From: Myxococcales bacterium
GTDB lineage: Bacteria > Myxococcota_A > Polyangia > Fen-1088
Reading direction: 5' to 3'
Length of the DNA: 5,028 bases
NCBI GenBank assembly: GCA_003170035.1
Contig: PMZX01000401.1
Span: forward strand, 5,630 to 10,657
Shown: in pieces, positions 1 through 4,633 of the stretch
Position numbering within the stretch: the first letter of the stretch is position 1
Layout of the letters: every line of letters starts with the position of its first letter
Notes under the pieces: generated by a model
Told to the model about the DNA's origin: nothing
Seen by the model: the letters and a program-made list of their open reading frames with translations, nothing else
Databases searched by the model: none
Position numbers and translations under genes: made by a program

Positions 1-696
1 GCCGGGGTGCGCGAGGGGCTTGAACGCGGGGCCAATTACATCTTCTGGAACCCAGCAAAGAAGTTTCTCACGACCATCATCAAGGACGTGGTTGCCCCCA
101 ACCGCGAGCGCTACGTCTTGGCCACCGGCCCCATCTTCGGCTATTTCGCAGGCTCCGTCCGCCGCGCCACTGAAAAGGCCTTGCGGCTGAGCGGCAGCGA
201 CTACATCGACGTGTTGCAGGTGTTCTGGGTCAACCGCCTGTCGCTGCTTTCGAAATCCGTGCTGGCCGAGATGGTGAAACTACGCGACGAGGGCAAGGTT
301 CGCGCCATCGGGATTTCCACTCACGACCGCAAGCTGGTCGGCCGGCTCGCCGAGGAAGGCCCGCTTTCCATGTTCATGGTCCGCTACAACGCCGCCCACC
401 CGGGCGCCGAGGTCGACATCTTCCCGCACCTCGAACGCCGAAAACCCATGATCGTCGCGTACACCGCGACTTCCTGGCGCAAGCTGTTGCGGGCACCCAA
501 GGGTTGGACCGGCAAGGTGGCCACAGCCGGCGACTGCTACCGGTTCTGTCTGACCAATCAGCACGTGGACGTCGTCCTGTCGGCGCCCAAGACCGTGGTG
601 CAAGTCCGCGAGAACCTGGCCGCATTGGAAAAGGGCCCGCTTTCCGACGACGAGATGACATGGATGCGCGACCTCGGCCGCGCCGTGCACGGGTGA
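1..696 (+). CDS. Aldo/keto reductase-like protein, 5'-truncated by the window edge, catalytic tetrad apparently lost
   Basis: The reading frame is open from base 1, so the N-terminus lies upstream; 231 residues are visible and the usual family length is roughly 280-340. An in-frame GTG at base 7 is unlikely to be the start, because the sequence around it already aligns with the middle of the second barrel strand region of aldo/keto reductases. Family hallmarks, numbered from the first visible codon, are RERYVLAT (35-42), YIDVLQVFWV (68-77), GKVRAIGIST (98-107), an IVAYT strand near 150, and a C-terminal cofactor-loop-like segment SAPKTVVQVRENL followed by PLSDDEM. This supports a TIM-barrel NAD(P)H-binding-type fold. 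By my alignment the catalytic Asp, Tyr, Lys and His are replaced by Phe15, Lys20, Gly43 and Phe75, so ordinary carbonyl reduction is doubtful. The substrate is unknown. The next gene on this strand starts 52 bases later from its own promoter, so the two need not form an operon. Confidence 0.85.
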   Translation, partial: AGVREGLERGANYIFWNPAKKFLTTIIKDVVAPNRERYVLATGPIFGYFAGSVRRATEKALRLSGSDYIDVLQVFWVNRLSLLSKSVLAEMVKLRDEGKVRAIGISTHDRKLVGRLAEEGPLSMFMVRYNAAHPGAEVDIFPHLERRKPMIVAYTATSWRKLLRAPKGWTGKVATAGDCYRFCLTNQHVDVVLSAPKTVVQVRENLAALEKGPLSDDEMTWMRDLGRAVHG

Positions 697-714
697 AGGT
701 TCGGGGCCGGCCTC

Positions 715-742
715 TGGACAAGGAGGACCGGCGGCCTATGAT
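715..742 (+). promoter_or_regulatory. Sigma-70-like promoter placing the start site at the next ATG
   Basis: TGGACA at 715-720 matches the -35 consensus at 5 of 6 bases. TATGAT at 737-742 matches the -10 consensus at 5 of 6 bases. The spacer is 16 bases. The -10 box ends six bases before the ATG at 749, so transcription would start at or next to the A of that ATG and give a leaderless mRNA. The positions and matches are read directly; promoter activity is inferred. Confidence 0.6.
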
Positions 743-748
743 GGAGTC

Positions 749-1282
749 ATGCGCAAGATAGCAATGGTCTTGGGGGCTCTGATGTTTCTGCTCAACCCGA
801 ACCTGGCGTGCGATGCGGGCGACCAGTTCCAGTACAGCGAGGCTGACATGCGGGCTGCGGTAGAGGGAACCTGGCTGGTCAACTTCACGGCCAGCGACGG
901 CACGGCCACGCAGGTTACCCTGCGCATCGACGAGGGCTCGGGCTCGCCAACCAGCTTGCGACCAGGCGGCCTAGTGCGGTCGGCGTACGCATGTGGCAGT
1001 CGCACCTTCGTCAAGTCCGCGGCGGCGTGCATAGACGTAAGCCTGATGCCTCTGAACGTAGGTGTCGTCGCCGGTGACAGTGCATACGCAGGCGCAACTT
1101 GGTCGGGGACCTTCACGGTCATGTCTCAGGTCTTCGGGTCCGGGCTACTGAGCTTGAATTTCGGCGACCTGCACGTGCAGGCAAATGTCCTGCCAGACGG
1201 AAGAGAGGAGTCCGCGACTGTGTACGAGACGTCCAACCCACAGGCCAGCAGTCCCGCCATTGTCACCCTCACCCGACTGTGA
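749..1282 (+). CDS. Small exported protein of unknown function, possible lipoprotein
   Basis: I do not recognise this 177-residue protein. Its N-terminus is a short signal peptide: MRK, a hydrophobic stretch to about residue 16, then NLAC with Cys21. The -1 Ala and +1 Cys fit a lipobox but Asn at -3 does not, so it may be a lipoprotein or simply be cleaved near Ala20. The mature part is small and rich in Gly, Ser, Thr and Val, with alternating hydrophobic segments (for example TWLVNF at 41-46, TQVTLRI at 54-60, VTLTRL at the end). This suggests a beta-rich fold, with an early GTW motif (40-42) reminiscent of lipocalin-like domains. Cys82 and Cys94 could form a disulfide. ATG 749 is chosen because it is the first in-frame start, gives the signal peptide and lies six bases after a good -10 box. 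It has only a poorly spaced GGAG (743-746). It probably acts in the periplasm or at the outer membrane. Confidence 0.75.
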   Translation: MRKIAMVLGALMFLLNPNLACDAGDQFQYSEADMRAAVEGTWLVNFTASDGTATQVTLRIDEGSGSPTSLRPGGLVRSAYACGSRTFVKSAAACIDVSLMPLNVGVVAGDSAYAGATWSGTFTVMSQVFGSGLLSLNFGDLHVQANVLPDGREESATVYETSNPQASSPAIVTLTRL

Positions 1283-1375
1283 CCGACCGCCTTCAGGTGA
1301 CTTCGGCCCTCCACGGGGTCAGGCAGCGGGATGCGGCGGTTCGGACTGCACCTACCTCATTGAGGCGCGCGACAG

Positions 1376-1408
1376 AGGGGCGACCGCAGGTGACCGCAGG
1401 CCGCCCCT
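1376..1408. terminator. GC stem-loop in the convergent gap, possible bidirectional transcription stop
   Basis: AGGGGCG (1376-1382) pairs perfectly with CGCCCCT (1402-1408) around a 19-base loop. It lies about 95 bases after the stop at 1282 and 13 bases past the leuA stop on the other strand. Neither side has a U-tract, so it is not a standard intrinsic terminator. It could protect 3' ends or assist Rho-dependent ending of either transcript. The rest of the 1283-1420 gap holds no gene that I can support. Confidence 0.35.
1382..1400. repeat. Short tandem repeat, two copies of GACCGCAGG
   Basis: GACCGCAGG occurs at 1382-1390 and again at 1392-1400, giving a 10-base period. It fills the loop of the 1376-1408 stem. 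Two copies may be chance or a small duplication. Confidence 0.6.
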
Positions 1409-1420
1409 ACCGGTTGATGC

Positions 1421-3091
1421 CTAGCCACTCGCTGCGCGCAACTCTCTGTCCAGCGCCTTACAGGCCGCGCTCAGCGACGCCTTGACGATGTCTCGGTCGC
1501 GGCCGGCGCCGAAGCGGATTCGGTTGTCGCGACCGCGCAGGCCGACGTAGGCCACGGCTTCGGCATCTGCGCCATCACCCAATGCGTGTTCGCTGTAGTC
1601 GACCAAGTGAACGTCTACACCCAGTGCGGTGGCCAGACCGTGTACGAAGCCGTCAATGGGGCCAGTGCCTTGCCCCTCCACGGTCACGGACTCCTCTCCG
1701 TCCGTCAATCGCGCGCGCACCACGCAGGCGCCCTGGCGCGGGTGATCCACTGTGAAGTCCACCACCTCGAAGCGGCCGGCTGACAGGTACTCGCGCTCGA
1801 AGGCCTCCAATATGGCGGTCGCGCTCAGCTCCTTGCCGGTCGCGTCTGCCATTCCTTGCACCACTTGACTGAACTCTACAGCCATGCCCTTGGGCGCGCG
1901 ATAGCCGTGGCTCTGTTCCAGCACGTAGGCCACGCCGCCCTTGCCTGACTGACTGTTGATGCGGATCAAGGGCTCGTATTGCCGGCCCACGTCCGCTGGG
2001 TCGATGGGCAAGTACGGCACTTCCCAGGTTGTGGCGCCGGTCCTCTCCAGCGCAGCCAATCCTTTGCGAATGGCGTCCTGGTGCGAGCCGGAAAAGGCGG
2101 TGAATACCAGCTCGCCCGCGTAGGGATGGCGCGGCGGCACGGGCAATTGATTGCATTGCTGAAACACCTGGGCCAATGCCGGCAAATCCGACAAATCCAG
2201 CCTCGGATCGATGCCCTGGCCGTAAAGGTTCATGGCCAGCGCCACCACGTCCGCATTCCCGGTGCGCTCGCCATTGCCAAACAAGGTGCCTTCCACGCGC
2301 TCGGCACCAGCCAGCATGGCCAGCTCGGCCGCGGCGATGGCGCAGCCGCGATCATTGTGCGTGTGCACACTGATGATCATGCAGTCCCGTTGTACCAGGT
2401 GCCGGTGCATCCACTCGATCTGGTCGGCGTACACATTGGGCGTGGACATCTCCACCGTGGCGGGCAGGTTGACGATCATCTTCCTGTCGCGCGTGGGCTG
2501 CCATTGTTCAGCCACGGCGTCGCACACCTGCGCTGCGAATTCCAGTTCGGTACCGGTGAAGCTTTCGGGCGAGTATTCCAGCACGATCTCGCTGCCCGCC
2601 AGCTTGGTTGCCTCTTGCCGCGCCTGTCGCACGCCACGCACGGCGATCTCTTTCACCCCCGCCTGATCCAGGCCGAACACCACCCGGCGTTGCAGCGTCG
2701 AGGTGGAATTGTACACATGCACGATGGCACGACGTACACCCTGCAAAGCCTGAAACGTCCGCGCAATCAGGTGCTCGCGCGCCTGGGTCAGCACCTGGAT
2801 AGTGACGTCGGCGGGAATGTGACCTTGTTCGATCAACGCGCGCACGAAGTCGAATTCGGTCTGCGAGGCTGCGGGAAAGCCCACTTCGATTTCCTTGAAG
2901 CCCACGCGCACCAGGGCCTGGAAGAAGCGCAGCTTGCGCCCCATGCCCATGGGCTCGGCTAGCGCCTGATTCCCGTCGCGCAGGTCCACGCTGCACCAGA
3001 TGGGCGCGTGGTCCAGGGTGCGGTCAGGCCAAGCGCGGTCGGGCAGGCGCACCGATGGCGCGGGTGGGTACTTGCGAGCTTCGAATGTCAT
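1421..3091 (-). CDS. leuA: 2-isopropylmalate synthase LeuA
   Basis: LeuA condenses acetyl-CoA with 2-oxoisovalerate to 2-isopropylmalate, the committed step of leucine synthesis, in the cytoplasm. With the start at 3091 the protein has 556 residues, as expected for the longer LeuA form of Pseudomonas and Burkholderia. The catalytic TIM barrel spans about 30-310. It holds DLRDGNQ (36-42; catalytic Arg38, metal ligand Asp39), HTHNDRG (243-249; metal ligands His243 and His245) and NGERTGNADV (273-282; metal ligand Asn279). FSGSHQDAIRKG (333-344) begins the linker. The C-terminal leucine-binding regulatory domain covers about 430-556 with GQGTGPIDGF (473-482), so leucine feedback inhibition is expected. 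An in-frame GTG at 3130 would add 13 residues, but ATG 3091 is preferred: a GGAG lies eight bases upstream and the protein then begins where homologues do. The gene stands alone here, with no other leu gene adjacent, behind its own attenuator. Confidence 0.96.
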   Translation of the reverse strand: MTFEARKYPPAPSVRLPDRAWPDRTLDHAPIWCSVDLRDGNQALAEPMGMGRKLRFFQALVRVGFKEIEVGFPAASQTEFDFVRALIEQGHIPADVTIQVLTQAREHLIARTFQALQGVRRAIVHVYNSTSTLQRRVVFGLDQAGVKEIAVRGVRQARQEATKLAGSEIVLEYSPESFTGTELEFAAQVCDAVAEQWQPTRDRKMIVNLPATVEMSTPNVYADQIEWMHRHLVQRDCMIISVHTHNDRGCAIAAAELAMLAGAERVEGTLFGNGERTGNADVVALAMNLYGQGIDPRLDLSDLPALAQVFQQCNQLPVPPRHPYAGELVFTAFSGSHQDAIRKGLAALERTGATTWEVPYLPIDPADVGRQYEPLIRINSQSGKGGVAYVLEQSHGYRAPKGMAVEFSQVVQGMADATGKELSATAILEAFEREYLSAGRFEVVDFTVDHPRQGACVVRARLTDGEESVTVEGQGTGPIDGFVHGLATALGVDVHLVDYSEHALGDGADAEAVAYVGLRGRDNRIRFGAGRDRDIVKASLSAACKALDRELRAASG

Positions 3092-3095
3092 GGTC

Positions 3096-3103
3096 AATCT
3101 CCG
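3096..3103 (-). promoter_or_regulatory. Ribosome binding site that decides the leuA start
   Basis: On the minus strand CCGGAGATTGACC directly precedes ATG 3091. Its GGAG core sits at Shine-Dalgarno distance from that ATG and lies inside the extended GTG (3130) reading, which supports the shorter protein. Confidence 0.7.
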
Positions 3104-3146
3104 GACTCCGCTTCCGCCGGAGGTGGCCACGGTCCTTCGCAGATAC

Positions 3147-3180
3147 GAAAAACCCCCTCCGGCTTCCGCGGGAGAGGGTT
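3147..3180 (-). terminator. Rho-independent terminator of the leu attenuator
   Basis: On the minus strand AACCCTCTCC (3171-3180) pairs with GGAGGGGGTT (3151-3160) over 10 base pairs with a single G-U wobble. The apical part CGCGGAAGCC can add two G-C pairs closing a GGAA tetraloop. The stem runs into five T residues (plus-strand A run at 3148-3152). It lies between the leader peptide stop and the leuA start and reads towards leuA, so it would end transcription before the gene unless disrupted. Confidence 0.85.
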
Positions 3181-3249
3181 TCGAGGTTCGTCGTTCTGCG
3201 CCTTACCTCAGGCCTCTCCCGCGCTGCTAAGCAGCAGTCCCGAGAGAAG
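3167..3249 (-). promoter_or_regulatory. Leucine attenuator: alternative protector and antiterminator pairings
   Basis: Segment 1 (minus strand CTTCTCTCG, 3241-3249, inside the leader peptide) can pair with segment 2 (CGGGAGAGG, 3213-3221) over 9 pairs, two of them G-U. An inner GCTGC-TTA-GCAGC hairpin (3223-3235) stacks inside. Segment 2 (CGCGGGAGAGG, 3213-3223) is also perfectly complementary over 11 bases to segment 3 (CCTCTCCCGCG, 3167-3177), the 5' arm of the terminator. An inner GAGGT/ACCTC stem (3205-3209 with 3183-3187) extends this antiterminator. Segment 1 overlaps the leucine codons and segment 2 overlaps the leader's end. A ribosome stalled for lack of leucyl-tRNA would therefore free segment 2 to open the terminator, while one that reaches the stop codon covers segment 2 and lets the terminator form. 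Confidence 0.8.
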
Positions 3250-3267
3250 CAGGGTCGCAAACAACAT
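3208..3267 (-). CDS. leuL: leu leader peptide, 19 residues, leucine-rich
   Basis: ATG 3267 to TGA 3208 encodes MLFATLLLSGLLLSSAGEA, in which 7 of 19 residues are leucine, arranged as two Leu triplets (CTG CTT CTC and CTG CTG CTT). It lies on the leuA strand with 116 bases between its stop and the leuA ATG, and it is followed by a terminator with a complementary antiterminator. Leader peptides of this kind act by being translated: ribosome progress through the regulatory codons reports leucyl-tRNA supply, and the peptide itself is usually unstable. There is no clear Shine-Dalgarno sequence, which fits a promoter that places the transcript start only a few bases upstream. The symbol is assigned by analogy in position and mechanism to enterobacterial leuL. 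The hydrophobic sequence could superficially pass for a signal peptide, but the frame ends at once. Confidence 0.8.
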   Translation of the reverse strand: MLFATLLLSGLLLSSAGEA

Positions 3268-3278
3268 GGCCAGCCACA

Positions 3279-3307
3279 AATGTGCACTACCACCGCGCGG
3301 TCGTCAA
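3279..3307 (-). promoter_or_regulatory. Probable leuL-leuA promoter
   Basis: On the minus strand TTGACG (3302-3307) matches the -35 consensus at 5 of 6 bases. It is followed after 17 bases by CACATT (3279-3284), a weak -10 box matching 3 of 6. Transcription would begin near 3271-3273, leaving only about 4-6 bases before the leader peptide ATG. The good -35, ideal spacing and position before the attenuator support it; the weak -10 box is the doubt. Confidence 0.5.
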
Positions 3308-3343
3308 GAACCTGCGAAAAGCCGCCGCTGTTTCGGCCGCGCT

Positions 3344-3358
3344 CCGCTAGACTCCGGC
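3344..3358 (+). promoter_or_regulatory. Probable -10 region of the alpha-galactosidase gene
   Basis: TAGACT (3348-3353) is a TAnnnT-type -10 box inside CCGCTAGACTCCGGC. I see no convincing -35 box 16-18 bases upstream, so an activator or another sigma factor may be needed. Transcription from here would start near 3360 and give a leader of about 24 bases containing the ribosome binding site at 3375. A near-identical 15-base box precedes the lipoprotein gene at 4618-4632. Confidence 0.4.
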
Positions 3359-3374
3359 GCAAATTCTGCCCCCT

Positions 3375-3380
3375 GGAGAA
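3375..3380 (+). promoter_or_regulatory. Ribosome binding site of the alpha-galactosidase gene
   Basis: GGAGAA lies directly upstream, with five bases between GGAG and ATG 3384. It supports that start together with the signal peptide that begins there. Confidence 0.65.
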
Positions 3381-3383
3381 ATC

Positions 3384-4562
3384 ATGCGCTCACTCGTCCG
3401 TGTCGGTCTCGCTCTGTCGGTCCTGCTCTTACTGGCGCCGCTCGCCTGGGCCGGCGACGGTCTGGCCCTCACCCCGCCCATGGGCTGGAACAGCTGGAAC
3501 AAGTTCGCCTGCAACGTCAGCGAGAAGCTCATCCGGGAGGCGGCCGACGCGCTCGTGTCGAGCGGCATGAAGGATGCCGGCTACCAGTACGTGGTGATCG
3601 ACGACTGCTGGCAGGTCAGGCGAGACGCGGCGGGGAAGATCGTGGCTGACCCCGAGCGTTTTCCCTCCGGGATCAAAGCCCTGGCCGACGCTGTCCACGC
3701 CAAGGGCCTGAAGTTCGGGATCTACTCGGACGCCGGGACCATGACCTGCGCCAAGCGGCCGGGCTCGAAAGACCACGAGGCGCAGGACGCGAAGTCCTAC
3801 GCCGAGTGGGGCGTTGACTACCTGAAATACGACTGGTGCAGCACCGACGGGCAGGACACGCGCGACTCCTACGCGAAGATGAGCCAGGCCCTGCGCGCGA
3901 CCGGACGGCCGATCGTGTTTTCAATCTGCGAGTGGGGCAACAGCAAGCCGTGGACATGGGCCCAGGGCATCGGGCACCTGTGGCGTGCAACCGGCGACAT
4001 CCAGGACTGCTGGGACTGCGGCAAGAGCTGGGGTGGCATGGGCGTGGTTCACATCATTGATCTGATGGCCGACCTGCACGCCTATTCCGGACCTGGCCAC
4101 TGGAACGACCCGGACATGCTCGAGGTCGGCAACCACGGGCTCACCCTGGCCGAAAATCGAGCCCACTTCAGCTTCTGGGCCCTGTTCGCGGCACCCTTGA
4201 TGGCCGGCAACGACCTTGCGGCGATGAAGCCCGCCATCAAGAACATCCTCACCAACCGCGAGGTGATCGCGGTGGACCAGGACCCGCTCGGGATGCAGGG
4301 CCGCAAGGTACACGACGGCGGCGCACACGAAGTGTGGGTCAAGCCGCTCGCTGACGGCTCACGCGCCGTCATTCTGTTCAACCGCGGCACCGAGGAGAGC
4401 CCGATCGCGGCGTCGTGGGAAGACATCGGGCTCTTTCCCGGCGGCAAGGCCCTGGTCCGCGATCTCTGGAAGAAGGCCGACGTCGGCACCTTCACCGGCC
4501 GCTATCAGGCCAAGGTGGAGCCACACGGCGTGGTGATGGTCAAGGTCACGCCTCAGTTCTGA
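3384..4562 (+). CDS. Exported alpha-galactosidase, glycoside hydrolase family 27
   Basis: It hydrolyses terminal alpha-linked galactose, for example from raffinose-type oligosaccharides or galactomannan side chains, with retention of configuration. Residues 1-23 form a signal peptide (Arg at 2 and 6, hydrophobic core 7-20, AWA cleavage motif), so the enzyme works in the periplasm or outside. The GH27 barrel follows: LTPPMGWNSWN (29-39), VIDDCW (71-76, galactose-binding Asp73-Asp74), YLKYDWC (146-152, nucleophile Asp150), CEWGN (182-186), RATGD (201-205, acid/base Asp205), GHWNDPDML (238-246) and VDQDPLG (297-303). A C-terminal beta-sandwich domain runs from about 305 to 392. The Glu183-Trp184 region is the alpha-galactosidase type rather than N-acetylgalactosaminidase. 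Cys43/Cys75 and Cys122/Cys152 fit family disulfides. Length and active site are complete. It is divergent from leuA, 292 bases away, and 71 bases ahead of a probable glycan-binding lipoprotein. Natural substrate and exact linkage are not shown by the sequence. Confidence 0.95.
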   Translation: MRSLVRVGLALSVLLLLAPLAWAGDGLALTPPMGWNSWNKFACNVSEKLIREAADALVSSGMKDAGYQYVVIDDCWQVRRDAAGKIVADPERFPSGIKALADAVHAKGLKFGIYSDAGTMTCAKRPGSKDHEAQDAKSYAEWGVDYLKYDWCSTDGQDTRDSYAKMSQALRATGRPIVFSICEWGNSKPWTWAQGIGHLWRATGDIQDCWDCGKSWGGMGVVHIIDLMADLHAYSGPGHWNDPDMLEVGNHGLTLAENRAHFSFWALFAAPLMAGNDLAAMKPAIKNILTNREVIAVDQDPLGMQGRKVHDGGAHEVWVKPLADGSRAVILFNRGTEESPIAASWEDIGLFPGGKALVRDLWKKADVGTFTGRYQAKVEPHGVVMVKVTPQF

Positions 4563-4575
4563 CCAACAGAAAATC

Positions 4576-4588
4576 GAGAGTCGCTCTC
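4576..4588. other. Short perfect hairpin after the alpha-galactosidase gene
   Basis: GAGAG and CTCTC flank a TCG loop 13 bases after the stop codon. On the plus strand no U-tract follows. On the minus strand the stem is followed by a TTTT run, so it looks more like a weak intrinsic terminator for antisense transcription. The stem is only five pairs long. Confidence 0.25.
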
Positions 4589-4597
4589 AACCAGGGC

Positions 4598-4627
4598 TTG
4601 GCACGTCCCGCGGCATGCCGCTACTCT
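4598..4627 (+). promoter_or_regulatory. Probable promoter of the lipoprotein gene, start site at the GTG
   Basis: TTGGCA (4598-4603) matches the -35 consensus at 5 of 6 bases. TACTCT (4622-4627) is a TAnnnT -10 box 18 bases later. The box ends six bases before GTG 4634, so transcription would start at the GTG itself. No Shine-Dalgarno sequence is visible, which fits a leaderless message. Confidence 0.5.
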
Positions 4628-4633
4628 CCGGCC

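Noticed and set aside
705..712. GGCCGGCC 8-base palindrome upstream of the promoter at 715
   Set aside because: Expected by chance in GC-rich DNA, and it forms no convincing longer stem.
1979..2962. Long plus-strand open frame (327 codons) opposite leuA
   Set aside because: It is the antisense of a clear leuA gene with all active-site motifs. Its translation has no recognisable domain and is rich in His, Arg and Gln, as expected from a GC-rich shadow frame.
3092..3130. GTG start at 3130 extending LeuA by 13 residues
   Set aside because: The extension covers the ribosome binding site of ATG 3091, and the shorter protein matches the usual N-terminus of the family.
3315..3335. Inverted repeat CGAAA-11-TTTCG upstream of the alpha-galactosidase -10 box, possible operator
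   Set aside because: Five-base arms with an 11-base gap occur easily by chance, and the arms match no operator that I recognise.
3024..3362. Minus-strand 112-codon frame over the leu leader
   Set aside because: It runs in a different frame from the leucine-rich leader peptide, crosses the terminator and leuA start, and is Arg/Ser-rich with no support.
3008..3649. Plus-strand open frame crossing from leuA through the leader into the alpha-galactosidase gene
   Set aside because: It overlaps the leuA 5' end, the attenuator and the signal peptide of the alpha-galactosidase in other frames, and shows low-complexity Arg/Ala/Gly composition without motifs.
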